From assembly GCA_011037195.1 (NCBI GenBank), contig JAAEAF010006611.1, positions 66,057 through 130,056 on the forward strand: DNA of 64,000 bases, in the 5' to 3' direction. How positions within the stretch are numbered: the stretch's first letter is position 1; the number at the start of each line of letters is the position of its first letter. The notes under the pieces were generated by a model. It saw only the letters and a program-made list of their open reading frames with translations. It ran no database searches and was not told the origin of the DNA. A program made the position numbers and the translations under genes. Origin of the DNA: Triatoma infestans. Lineage: Eukaryota > Arthropoda > Insecta > Hemiptera > Reduviidae. Positions 1 through 11,749 of this stretch are shown here, piece by piece.

Positions 1-120
1 TTATTGGAATTTTCTTAAAAACGGCTCCAATGATTTTCTTATAACCTTTTCCCTGCCCTATTTTTGTGATAAAAAGTACCCAAAAATCACCATGATAAAG
101 AAATCTTCTATCCGATTGAT
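1..120. repeat. Fragment of the dispersed CCGGAAGTG-type repeat
   Basis: The first 60 bases contain the phrase ACGGCTCCAATGATTTTCTT, which recurs inside the tandem repeat units near 12.6-13.0 kb and at 37.0 kb. This is therefore a piece of the same dispersed family, cut by the window edge. No coding potential is seen here, and the stretch from 120 to 470 holds nothing I recognise. Confidence 0.45.
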
Positions 121-471
121 TTATCACAAATGTAGTATTTATTTTGCACCAAAGTTGTTTTGGTAATTCATCATCTTCACTTTACGAAATAGAACTATTA
201 TGACTGTCGCTTTCAGATTCTTTAATGCAGTCTGCTTCTTCTTCGTAATCACTATCCAAATTCATCTTGCCTATATAGATCCTTGTTTTAGCGAGCTTAA
301 CTCTCAATAGTAATCACTACCACTGATAATAAAATCCCTAAAAGATTACAAAAAAACTAAAGCCAAGAAACTCCATATCATATAAGCACAGTAATAGGTA
401 CAATTTCATGGTGAAGCTACCACCATGACTAAATGAAATGAAACAGTAGTTTCATATACATTAATGTACAA

Positions 472-1231
472 CAGAGTTGGGCAATTATTGTAATTTAAAA
501 TTGCAGAAATAAAATTACAATTACATATAATTGTAATTGGTAATTGCAATTACTGTCTGAAGCATTGTAATTGTGGTTCACAATTACAATTACTGGTTGA
601 GCTAAAGTAATTCAACGTACATGTGATTGTAATTGTATTTCTGCAATTCCAAGTAATGTTGAAAAGTAATTTTGATGCAATTACAAGTAATTGTAATTGG
701 TAATTGCAATTTATTATTAACACCAAAATGGCACTAAAAAAAGTAATTAAATACAACTCTCTCAAAAGTAATTAGAGACTGAATTCTCCTGAAATTTTTG
801 CCAATTTTTAATGATAATTGGGAGATCGAATTTATTTAACCCAAGAGATTATTGAGTGGAAATACGGCAGAGTTTACTTTTCTTGAATTAATTAATTTTT
901 TTTTTTTTTGGGTATTTGTATTTGTAATTCTATTACTGAAAATACAAGTACATATAATTGTAATTACAAATACCTAGTGACAAGAAGTAATTGTAATTGA
1001 GAGCTTCAATTACAATTACAGTAATTGGAAGAAGTATTTGCAATTACTTTAAACGATTACAGTAATTGTAATTGGATATTGCAATCACTTCCGTGTAATT
1101 GTTCTTTGGAACCAGTTATTTCTATATTTTGGACCATTTAACTGTATTCCTATTGAAAGTACAGTCCAATTTTACTCATGTAATTGAAGGTGTAATTAAA
1201 TACTCATGTAATTAATTACTGCCCAACTCTG
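472..1231. mobile_element. hAT-like MITE with 8-bp target duplication
   Basis: The ends are inverted copies of CAGAGTTGGGCA (472-483, and reversed at 1220-1231). The element is flanked on both sides by the same 8 bases, ATGTACAA (464-471 and 1232-1239). An 8-bp duplication with a CAG-type terminus is the signature of the hAT superfamily. The 760-bp interior has no transposase. It is built from many inverted and direct copies of TAATTGTAATTG and TAATTGCAATTAC, so the whole element could fold on itself. I infer a non-autonomous element mobilised by a hAT transposase from elsewhere in the genome. Confidence 0.85.
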
Positions 1232-1884
1232 ATGTACAATATTAATTATTGCAAGTTATAAAGTTCAAAATAATAAATAAAGCAAATATTTACATTATAT
1301 TCAGAGGTTTTGATGTTCGTTACGACCGTTGTATTCAATATTGTAAAATAGATGTTGAGATTAGGTCATCATGACTTTCAGTAAATTATTATATTACCTA
1401 AATGGAAATGATTGGCCTAAATTAGTTAACTTTATTAAAACGGCTTGGGATTGTAAATTTAGGCGGCTAATCCAAGAATTTAATTACTAATTTTTTTTAC
1501 ATTCCCTTTTATTGTTTTCTTTTTTAAATTAGAATGAATTTTTTTAGTTTATTTGGTTTAGTTTTTTGTTTTTTTGTTTGTTTATCCATTTATTTGTTAT
1601 TTGTTTATTAATGATAATATTGTAAAAATTTATTTTATTATTCTTGGTAGGAAGATGTAAATTTTGAATTGAAACCTTATCATAAAATTTAATTTAAATT
1701 AAAGTTTGATCATAAATCAATTGTAATTAAAATGATTGAACTTTAATGTTTATAATACGACGACCACTCCAAACGGTCTTTAACCATGATTATGTCTCTC
1801 AGTATATATATAACTGAATGTACACACTATTTTACTTTATAAATAAAGTCCATTATTATTATTATTATATTATATTATTATTTT

Positions 1885-2540
1885 AATATTGCACTACAAA
1901 AACTTGGGGGCAGGAACCTGCAACCCTAAATATAAGGAAAAAAAAAAAAAATTAACTGATTTGTAGGGTACGCCGAACTATACGTGCCGAATCAAGCAGG
2001 ACCGATTTTTGAGCTTGGCTGTCAGGTGCTTAGGTAGACCTAGTCTACTAATAGTTTCAGCCGTAGTTTTTGGGACAAGTCCATCTACTGATATAATCAC
2101 CGGATATATCGCGGCCATCTCCAAGTTATATATTTCTTTTAATTCGAAGGAGAGGTCTTGATATTTCCTTAGTTTTTCCCCTCTTGCCTTCAGAACATTT
2201 TCGTCAGTAGGGATGGCTACATCGATAATACAAGCCGTTTTATTCTCTTGGTCCATTACTAATATATCCGGCTTATTATGGACTACTGTTCGGTCCGTAT
2301 ATATCTGTGTGTCCCAATAGATTTTGATTTGCCCTATTTGCAGGAACGAAGGGGGGAGAATATTTATAGTAAGCCGGCGTGTCCGATTTGAAAGAAAATT
2401 TGTCCAGCAAGGCTATATAAATTATTTTTGCTACATTGTTATGTCGCTCTAAATACTCTTTCGGAGCTAGAACAGTGCAACCAGCCATAATATGCTGGAT
2501 ACTTTCTACCATCGTCTGACATAGCCGACGTCTGTCACTT
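1885..2540 (-). mobile_element. 5'-truncated Dong/R4-clade LINE (endonuclease end)
   Basis: On the minus strand, 2512-1978 encodes the C-terminal part of a non-LTR retrotransposon protein in two frames: an ERHNNVAK segment, then MDQENKTACIIDVAIPTDEN and EKLRKYQDLSFELKEIY. This IDVAIP...EKLRKYQDL pattern is typical of the restriction-like endonuclease tail of Dong/R4 LINEs. A frameshift near 2260-2290 and the lack of a reverse transcriptase show it is a dead, 5'-truncated copy. An A-rich 3' end lies near 1935. It is embedded in an (ATT)n microsatellite, which fits the known preference of Dong elements for TAA repeats. Confidence 0.75.
1978..2512 (-). pseudogene. Broken LINE endonuclease domain (Dong/R4)
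   Basis: Two overlapping minus-strand reading frames hold consecutive pieces of one protein. The upstream piece (2512-2276) has CTVLAPKEYLERHNNVAK, and the downstream piece (2256-1978) has the acidic endonuclease core with IDVAIP. They are separated by a frameshift. No start codon or reverse transcriptase is present, so this is not a host gene. Confidence 0.7.
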
Positions 2541-3039
2541 ATTATTATTAATTATTATTATTATCTATCCTATCTATACCTATCAATTATTATTATTATT
2601 ATTAGTATTGTAAATAAAGTTACCATTAACAAAAACAATGATAAAAGTAGATTTTTTGAGATATCGGTAAATAAATAAATGAATATTTATACCAAGCTTT
2701 CACAGAATTTTGTTAAAGTCTTTTCAAGGCTTGATTAGAAAAGATGTTAAATCTCCAAAGGGATGAATTGATAAAAAAAACACTCTCAAAATTAAATACT
2801 AATTTATGAATTTAAAGTTAAATTTTAATAATTTGTTGAAACTGTGTAAATTATTGTCTCAATGCTTTTTCTATTGTTCATATTTCAAATCAACCAGTGA
2901 GTAGCGGCCAAAGACAAAGCAAATTTCTCCACACAACTTATCTTAAAACATATATAACATTGTTAAATTATTTGTTCGGTATTTATCGAAATTTAAATTT
3001 GCCGCCCTAAAAAATTTAATATACTAAATATAAACTGAT

Positions 3040-3840
3040 AACTCTAGGCTGTGTCCTAATCAGAGAGTGGGGGTAGTCCCTTTGAAATTGCCCTTCCACT
3101 CAGTCACAAAGTAACATCCAGACAAGTAACATAATGCAGTGCGAATATTTGCCTACTTAATTTGCATTTCCGCCTTTCCGTTTGGTGGAAAACCCATGTT
3201 TGCCACATCTGGTTTTCCTCAGCGTTAATCGTGATAGTCGATTTCTTGTCGGGTGAGTGCCTACGGATTCTCCAAGCCTGTAAGAGTGAACGGCAAGCAC
3301 GTGGTCTCTACTTCCGCTGCTTCTCCGACCGTACAGCTTTCCTGGAGCCCGTTTGAATTGTCATCTACTTTCATCAGCCGTACTGTGTGGACAACGACGC
3401 TGGAGTTACAGGCATATGGTTCCCTTTTGTTTCCCTTTTCCTGTCTCCTATTTTCCTTCCATTCCCCATATAGGCTGAAGGTCAGTCGAACCACACTAAT
3501 TTTAAGGTGTCTGCGTTTGGAGGTAAGCGCCACTCCTTTTGGCTTGGTGAATTTAATAACTATTTTTTGCTTCTCATTTTGTATTTGTTAAATATTAATT
3601 TGTTCATGTTATCTGAGCCCATATGGCTCAATCTTTTATACAGTCCACTCAATATTTTCCGTAACTTAATATTATCAAAAATTTCATTTATTATTCATTT
3701 TATTATACCCCCTGTTAATCACTCTAACAGAGCCTAGCAGAGGTATTAATTATTAAATATATCATACCTGTCTTTTTATACCAAACAGAGCCTACCAGAG
3801 GGACTGGAAAGCCTACGAAAGGCGCCCCCCTCTCACCCTT
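3040..3840. other. GC-richer unassigned insert inside the palindromic element
   Basis: This stretch is clearly richer in G+C than its surroundings and has short overlapping open frames on both strands, none resembling a known protein. The phrase AGAGCCTANCAGAGG is repeated (about 3728 and 3787) and followed by a GGCGCCCCCC run. It may be the untranslated leader of another retroelement. I do not call a gene. Confidence 0.3.
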
Positions 3841-4709
3841 TTAATTTTCTTTTATTGTTTTATTTTATTTCCTGTTTTTTTATTAAACATTATTATTTAT
3901 TTTTTTAAACTCTAATTGGGAAAAGTATTTTTCCATCATATTTTTCAATATGACCTCTTTAAAATCTATCCTATGATGGATTTAGAAGCCTAGGGAGTTG
4001 AATTGCAAAAAAAAACATCCATTAGAGGTACTACGCTCAACTCAAATAGTCGCATACATTGTAACGCCTATATGATTTATGAGCAATTGGAGGAGTGAGA
4101 AATGCCAGCTGCTTGTCTTATATAGGATATCCAACAGCGACGTGAGATCCCTAAAGAATTCTTTAGTTCTCCCAACTTTTACAGGACTCCTTAAAATGTG
4201 ACTTAAAAAAACACAGAAGATATTCATGTACTGAAATATTATTTCACAATTCACGATTTTTTGTCAGATTTTCTTAAAAACATAGGTTTGTTTGTTTTTT
4301 TTTTTTAAAGTAAAAGTCTTGTATCCTTTAATTTTTTTTGTAAGACTTGAACAAAATTCTGTGAAAGGTTGGTGTAAAATATTCTTTTATTTATCGACAC
4401 CTCAGAAAATTAACTTTTATCATTGTTTTTGTTAACGGTAACTTTATTTACAATAATAATAATAATAATAATAATGGACTTTATTTATAAATTAAAATAG
4501 TGTATACATTCAGTAATATATATACTGAGAGACATGCATACACTCTAGGAATCCATTTTCAATGTCAACAAATATAAAATAGAGTAATTGGCTTAAATAA
4601 ATGAATTGAAAAAGAAAATGTTAGAATCTTTTAGAGAAAATGTCTATAAATTGTGGAAAACAAAAAAATAAAAAATTACAATGGTAACCTTTGTTTTTAT
4701 GTTTGACAG

Positions 4710-5745
4710 ATTTTTCCCTCAAAATTTTTGTATTGGGTCTTTCACAGATGTCCAATCGTAATAATCAAGTTGTTTGCTTCGTTGCATCTGGGAAGCACCC
4801 TTGCAGCAGTGGGGTCCATGGCTCAGAAGTTAGCCAAAGTTGACGATTCTATTTTCCAGTCTACCTTCGCGTTTAGCCGCGAGGTTAAGGAATGTGCGGA
4901 TAGGCTGGGCCTGAACAATGTCAATGTCGAGGAAGCCCACAATTTAAGAAGGATAAGGCAACAGTTAAGAGAAAAGGCCTTTGACGAGTGGGCGAGTTGC
5001 AAATGGCAAGGCTACGGTGTCCAGCATTTTAGAGACACTACGTATGGCAATAAATTTGTCTGTGAAAAACAATTATTGTCTGGATCTGAGTGGACGAATG
5101 CACTGAAGCTGAGTTTTAATTATACTTCACTCCGCGGTGTGCCAGGCGTCGGCAATCAGGCGATGCGAGATGTTGGGCTCCTCTGCCGCAAATGCGGAAG
5201 AGAGACCGAAACTCCAGCCCATGTGCTGGGAAAATGCCCGAATAACATGCTCCTCGTCATTCGCCGACACCACAATGTCAAACGTAGGGTCATCGAGTTA
5301 TTAAAGGAAAAAGGCTATGCATGCTATGAGGAGGTCTACTGTGTTGACACGGACGGCGCCTCAAGATACGCAGATATAGTAGCATTCGATAAAGATAGTC
5401 GATCTGCGTTAGTTGTCGACCCTACGGTTAGGTATGAGAGCAACGATCCAGACCCAGGCCAAGCAGATTAATGAAGAAAAGAGAGCGATTTATGAGAAGT
5501 GCGTTAACTTTCTCCAAGAAAAGTTCCTACAAGAATTTGGAGAAAGGAACTTTGCAGTTCACGGCTTATGGTTCGGCTCTCGGGGGGCAATCCCAATGGC
5601 TACTGCTGAATTTTTTGATAATGTCGGCATTGACAAAGGGAATTTGACCCGGCTGGTGGAGCAAATTATCTTGGATTCCTTGGGAATCCTCCATAATCAC
5701 ATCTACGGTCATTGATAAATGGTATTATTTAAGGCCCTGCGTATT
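4710..5745 (+). mobile_element. R2-like LINE, 3' part with endonuclease
   Basis: The plus strand encodes the C-terminus of a non-LTR retrotransposon protein of the R2 type. A CCHC-like knuckle (CRKCGRETETPAHVLGKC, about 5190-5245) is followed by RRHHNVK, then a restriction-like endonuclease core (YADIVAFD, ALVVDP), and ends in GLWFGSRGAIP and a stop at 5715. The reverse transcriptase is missing, so it is 5'-truncated. A second, more damaged copy lies at 38.3-39.25 kb. Confidence 0.75.
4728..5715 (+). pseudogene. R2-like endonuclease C-terminus, one frameshift
   Basis: Frame one runs to a stop at 5469-5471. The protein continues in a second frame from about 5455 (QINEEKRAIYEKC onward) to 5715. 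A single-base insertion near 5450-5465 explains the switch. Apart from that the copy is quite intact, so it is fairly young. The first in-frame codon is TTG and is not a real start, because the true N-terminus has been lost by 5' truncation. Confidence 0.7.
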
Positions 5746-7080
5746 GAGTTTATTTATGTATGTTTCATTCTTATTTCGCTTATTCTTTGCGCTATTTACT
5801 TTAGTTTTGTAACGTTTGTGTCTTTTGGACTTGAGATTGTCTCATGAAGATAGATTAGTAATCTGTGTTTTTTATAGCAACTCAATGAAATTGAGCAGCC
5901 ACATCGACTTGGTTTGTCGCTGTAATCTCTACTATGATTTTTTTTCCATTATTTTAGTTATCTAATCAAACATAAAAAACATAATATACACTCATTCATA
6001 AACTCATATTATAAAATAAAATTTTTCATGTTAAGGAAACCTCAAAACAACTAAAAATTTCTGTGAAACCCAGCCTTTCCTGTTTCTTCCTTGTTATTTT
6101 GTATATAAATTTAATTCTGCGTAGACCCAAGATAATAGAAACTTCTTGTTTACATTTACGTGTTTTTATTTGAATTGACAAGACTAATGAGATTAGTTGA
6201 TTAGCTGGTTAGTTCACAAACTAAGTTAGGTGAAATCTTACCTCACTTATTGATCCTACCACCGATAGATATCTCTGCTTCTTCTCTAAGATAGTTTATA
6301 TATATTTGTATTTTTACCAAAAGTTTTAGAGTAACATTTTTAATCTACAGAAAATGATTTTTATATAGATATGGTCTTCCTCAAGTAGATATCTTGCCGA
6401 AGATAGGTTGCAGTAGCCGTTATACTCGCTGAGGCTTTTTTCGAGAGTGGCAATCCATGATTCAAAATGGTCTTTAGCACAATTAAGAGCCACTGGAAGT
6501 CTTGATCTAACAGAAGATTATAAGCATTCTGAGAGCGAGAAATGGTTAAGAATGACAGCATATCATGCACTCCATATTTCATCATGATCGACACTTGATT
6601 ACCCCAAAAATATGGGAACCATTTTGTTTTGGCTAATAACAGTGTTAAGTTGGTAATACTGCTTTTTGCTGTAGAAATTGCTCAAGTGTTCTTCCTCTAT
6701 ATCTAATTCCTCATTTTCAGTTTGTAAACTGTCAAATTTCTTCCAAAAAGATTCTTCTAATTTCTTAATCCTTACTTTAATTTTGCTGGCCTTTAATTCT
6801 GGTGTTATCTTTATTAATCATATATTTCTCGATTCTGGTTAGGGAAACTTTAACCCTAACTCGCTATGCACCTAGTCATTTTTTTTTTTATCCTCCATGC
6901 CTTAATTCTAGTTAGGGAAATAGGGGAGTAAATAAATTGTGATAATACAAAATAAGAAATGAATGAATAATAAATTAGAAGGAGAATGCCTCACTAGTAT
7001 CTTTTGACTGTGTATGTGATAACAAGAAGGAGTGATAACAGAAATATATAATTTTTAATTATAAAAATTATAACTAGTGG
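5746..7080. other. No gene recognised
   Basis: AT-rich sequence with frequent stops. A short minus-strand frame (6594-6361) has no similarity I recognise. Confidence 0.5.
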
Positions 7081-7560
7081 TGCCAGCTAGACGCTATTAT
7101 TCAATACAATAGCTGCGGTCAGTGCACGGTCAAAGGACCGCCCGCCAAAGACACACTGCTTTCACAAGGGTCAACAAATCACTCAAAAGACCGACCACCT
7201 GGCTACAGTCCTTTGATAACTACCATCACCTGTCGCCACACCTGTTCACCGACCTATTCAAGACCTAGGGTCAACACACGGCAATAAACAAACACTCAAG
7301 ACCGACCACCTGGCTACAGTCCTTTGATAACCGCCAACACCTGTTCAAGACCTAGGGTCAACACACGGCAAGAGATGTTTGAGTGTGACCCGTAATTACA
7401 AGACTTGTCAATGTGTGGTGATGGCAATATAAGGTCTCTCTCTACAGGAAGTGGAGAGGACTATTCTTCAGTATTTCATCAGCGCAACATCAAGATTCTA
7501 CCAGTGACATAATTCATACATCGGAGCGCGTCCCTATCTAAGTATTTAAACATATATTAT
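7080..7560. repeat. Tandem duplication in a possible solo LTR
   Basis: A block of about 90-110 bp beginning AAGACCGACCACCTGGCTAC occurs twice in tandem (about 7181-7288 and 7291-7372). Each copy ends in AGACCTAGGGTCAACACACGG. Downstream is a TATA-like start, ATATAAGGTCTCTCTCTAC (about 7427), then a short leader. Repeated enhancer-like blocks before a TATA box suggest a solo long terminal repeat, but I could not define its ends or a target duplication. Confidence 0.35.
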
Positions 7561-9252
7561 TTATCAATTACTATAGTTGGTGCATTCTAGTTACAATTTA
7601 AATAATTTTAAATTAATTGTAGTTTATCTTTTCAAACGTTTAAATTATTGTTAATATATATATATTTTCGTAAATTCGTAATTAATATTCCGAATAACAA
7701 CTCTCTAAAATCTCTAAATAACTCCCAACTATTCATCGCATCACAACACCTCACCAAGACATCTGAACCCATTACAACTGCCACAATAAACGCTTCAAAA
7801 TTGTACATAAAGCTTGACTGATGAATTCATGAATTTATCCGGCCCCGAGGTTTTAATTGGTTTTAAGAAACAAAATATTTAAACGTGTTGTAAACTTATA
7901 TATTTATTTTATTTGATTGACTGACACACAGAGACTGGCAGCTTGAAGTGGCTGTGCAAAAAACGACAACTTCTACAGTAAAAACAGTGTTACAACCTTA
8001 ACACACTTAAAACGGACTGTAAAGTACGAGTTAATTCCAATAACTTCAGAATGAAGCGGTAGAAGTTAAATTTAATCACTAGACATCCCTAATCTCTACT
8101 GATAACCTCTACTGCTCGAGTGATATCGACTAGAAATACAAATTTCATTGGGAAGGTACTTTTCACACATAAATCCCGATTCTGTATATACAGTTGAGAT
8201 GACCGGTTTGAAGTTGGAGGAGCAATATGTTCAATGTACATTTTCAAATGCTGAAGTTTAGGGTATAGAGAGTAATTAAGGACTTTCCCTTACAGAAAAG
8301 ATTTGACTTCGCAAAGATATATTGAAAAAGTTCTTCTGGAGTAATTTGGTGTTGTTTATTGGGGAAACTAATATCATGATCTTAAACCTGTTAGCAGCCA
8401 TAATCCATGATAATGCATAACCGCATGTAGCTTCAATTATCAGTTCTTGGAGCCAACATTGATTGTGTAAACAACTTTCAAGAAGGAAATAGCCAATTTT
8501 GGAAACAATCATTCTGGACATATTCTCAAAGAATTACAACGAAGCAATCACTATTTTGATTGAACCTTCTGTCAACAGCCGAAGAGCTCTCTTCAAGTTA
8601 GCTAAACTACGTAATCGAAGGTTAGACCAAGCACTAGTTTTAAACTCACCAACTTACATCATTCTGTGAGAACAAATTCTCCCCACATTCAGCTATACAT
8701 TTCTGTCTTTATACCCACCAGCGTTAGTAAATATAAATAAATTGAAAGTTAAAGTGTAAGTAGTGGGGTTGTACATCATTTATCATAACTCATCATCCTG
8801 CCTCCACATTAGCGGCAGCAACATCTTCAACCATTATAATGGCACAATGAGCTAGAAATATTAATGGATTCATGTAAGCATCCTTCGTTGTCTCAATCAA
8901 CATCCAATGAAAAGAATGCAAAATGTGTCGAGCACTGAAGTCTTTTTTTCTTCTGCTTTTCCGAAATTTACAACTGCAAGTGAAATTGTTCCTTACAACA
9001 AGTAAATAGTTTCGAAACATTGTCATGAGAGAAGTCAACACTCATTGGCTGCTCTCGAAATGAATGGAAATCAATTACTGAACTCCATCTCTGAGTATAT
9101 CGCGTGGCCAATGCCGTCTCAAATGACGAATGGCATTATCAGGAGGTCTGAAGATGAGCGCTGGTATATTAGTGGATTAGAATAAGAGGAAAGGTGAGAA
9201 TGAAATTTCTTGTAACAGGATGAAATTTCTTGTAACAAGATTAAATCTTGTA
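7561..9252. other. No gene recognised
   Basis: Short minus-strand frames at 8521-8276 and 9041-8793 do not resemble known proteins and lack convincing splice signals. Probably old transposon or non-coding sequence. Confidence 0.4.
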
Positions 9253-9394
9253 CAAAAGCTATAACTCGGCAACTTAGTTATAAAACCTGTGAGCGGAGTC
9301 AAATGGACGCCACTTTATACTAGAAAGATTAGGCAGTAGGCGGAGCTTATCAACCATTTAGGTGTCACTACTAAGTTGCCGAGCTATACTTTTA
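9253..9394. mobile_element. Short MITE with ~25-bp terminal inverted repeats
   Basis: The left arm (9253-9278) contains ATAACTCGGCAACTTAGT. The right arm (9370-9394) is its near-perfect inverse, with ACTAAGTTGCCGAGCTATA. The 90-bp interior is non-coding. The flanks do not show a clear target duplication, so the superfamily is unknown. Confidence 0.6.
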
Positions 9395-11600
9395 GATCTG
9401 AGTGAATACTTCCACTAGTTATTAATTGGAATACTTGGTTAAATCCGACAGTTCGAGTCCGTAAGTCCAAATCAGTTTCAGTAGCACCTTGTTGTTTAAT
9501 GCCAGCTTAGATCGTGAATAGATATTTGAATTTCGGAAAATGAAATGTGATATGTTTATAATCCGTTTGTGAGAATTCCATTAAAAGCGGTATAGTGCAA
9601 TGAGACCAAAAATGTCTATTGCCCACCCCTTTTGCCCGTGCGGGATGAGATCGCTCAACTTGCACTTAAAAAGAAATCATAAAATCTGTGAAACTTCTAG
9701 GGAAGATATATCGCCATCCAACAGCTATTTGGTGACCAAGGTTTTTAAAACTTCTCTAAATGATAGCCATAGCAATCTGCCAGAAGGTGTGTTGGAATAC
9801 TTTGTCTTCTCTATCAACCACAACAGAATCAGCAGGCGCTAGGTCCAGCTTGTTCAATTCTCCCCTGAGATTAAAATGAACTGTGCCCCGTGAGAAAAAC
9901 TGTCAAGTATGCTTAGCCAATTTTTTGCTTTAGATTGCTGCACACCTCTGAACATTTCCGGTAATTACAGCGCAGCCAAACATGCCAAATTTTTGGTAAT
10001 ATTTTATTTATTTCGAAAATTTTTCTTTATATATTTAGAATTCACCCAGACAAAATTATAAATAAGTAAAACAAACTTCATTTGCCGTATATAAGAAAAG
10101 ATTAAACGATTTTTAGTCAGTCGATATGAGGGTCCGGTTTTGTTTGCAGTGAGTGATAAAAACCAAGTAGCATTCGCCAGCTTTGGACCTTGGTTAGATA
10201 AGATTCTAAGATAGTATATTTAGATTTATAATATAAACTAAATCGATAAATATATACTGTTAACAAAGTAATAACTAAAATTAATAGTTATTGATGGTTT
10301 AAAAACAGCCCGAAAGGGATTGTGTACTGAGAGTTGTGAGAAGCCCCATTTACACTGAACCACTTTTCGTGTAAGGTTTCCTTACCCCCAATATATACCC
10401 TTCTCTATAAAGTGAATAATATCGTTACACTTTAACTGTACAATAACACAAACTGACTCACTAACAATTTGATAGCCATCGGCTTAAACTGGTTCCTTAT
10501 TCTTGTTAGTATTGAATTCCCGGGGATACCTTTTGGTTGGGTTATTTATTTTGTTACGTACACCAGGCTGTGTAGTAAAAGTTTTTAAGTATTTACATTT
10601 CTTCTTTAGAATTTTATAATGTAAAAGCAACGCTATTTAAAAGTAATTAATTAGAAAAGTTAATCAATACTTTATCGATATAAGGTATCTTATTTCATTA
10701 TCCATTTATTTGGTTTACTGATTTATTTAAACCGTGTTGTCTTCTATACTTTGCGGTCATGTTACAATGGAATACTCTCGCATATTGATTTCTTCCATCA
10801 ATCTTATTTTTTTTTTTCTAAGTAAAATAATTTCCAAGATTTTTAATTTCTTAATTTATATAAAAATGAAAAAGAAATGAAGAAAAATTATCGTATGAAA
10901 CACTCACATGACTTCTGATTGCTACCTTTTTTCACTATTATTTTCATATAAATCGATAATTTTGGCAAAAACATAGTAATTAATAGAGCTATATGGTGGA
11001 AACGTTCAAATATAATATTTCTGCGATATTTTAAATCGCAGCCTAACCTTTCTTATCTCTCCCCAGGAACACCCTAAAATATATTTCTCTGGAAAAATGT
11101 TTGAAATTATAATAACAGATTTATAAATATACATAAGAAAATATATTAAAAAAAAAAATAAAGTATTTTGGGGGAAAAAATCGGGAATAAGTTTAAAACA
11201 AATTCTTTAAATTTACGCTTTTTGTTTAATAGATTTTTCTTCATTAGTGTTTTTTTTTTTTTTTTTTTTTAACATACTAATTCCTTTCTATATTATATAA
11301 TAGTTAATAGAAAAGTAATGTAAGTAAATATTTGCTAAGATCTCTTAAGAACTAAGATAATAAAATAGGGCTTAATAAGCCTTTTCTCTTTCGCCGTAAT
11401 AAGGAGAGCTCATCGGCTAGCAAATGTTTGTATTTCTCTTTAATTATTTTCTTGATAAGCCTACTTGGATTCAGCAAGCTGATAGGTAAGTTACGCTCCT
11501 ATTAAAAAAAAAATAAATAAATAAATTTATTTTAAACACTCATAAGAGTTTCTTTCACTGCAATTAATAATAAATTAATTAATTAAATTTTTCTTGAAAA
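9395..11600. other. No gene recognised
   Basis: Mostly AT-rich with poly-A and poly-T runs. A plus-strand frame at 9600-9842 (80 aa) has no similarity I can name. At about 10900 the phrase GAAACACTCACATGACTT matches one end of the dispersed repeat seen at 62.42 kb, so a repeat edge is present. Confidence 0.4.
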
Positions 11601-11749
11601 ATTGTTATGTTTGCTAAAGTATAGATGGGCTGGCCTTAGTTAGGTGGTAAATGTTTATACATAAATACTAGAGAAGATATTATGGGGACGTTCTCTGTTT
11701 GAACCAATAAAACTAGGAACAGCAGTTTGAATTTAAAACTTAATTGAAT

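Larger units (their letters stand above)
1795..4548. mobile_element. Palindromic (foldback) element with nested LINE
   Basis: Two arms are inverted copies of each other. Left-arm blocks lie at about 1795-1880 and 2600-2725, and the matching right arm at about 4335-4548. Shared landmarks are TCTCTCAGTATATATAT, AATAAAGTCCATTATTATT, GTAAATAAAGTTACC and AACAAAAACAATGATAAAAG. In the right arm these blocks are continuous through an (AAT)n tract at 4450-4475. In the left arm the matching (ATT)n tract is split by the Dong-like LINE at about 1885-2540. The interior (2730-4335) has no transposase I can recognise. Confidence 0.6.

Noticed and set aside
3253..3737. Overlapping 76-112-aa frames near 3.3-3.7 kb
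   Set aside because: GC-richer sequence on both strands gives chance frames; no motif or splice support.
5835..5930. Another hammerhead core
   Set aside because: ATGAAGATAG with a loop is present but no CUGANGA/GAAA pair.
6361..9041. Minus-strand frames at 6.4, 8.3 and 8.8 kb as exons of one gene
   Set aside because: They have no consistent splice phases and no recognisable domain.
9600..9842. An 80-aa protein with several Cys and His (FCPCGMR...LKRNH)
   Set aside because: It resembles a zinc-finger pattern only loosely; no further exons or similarity, so not called.
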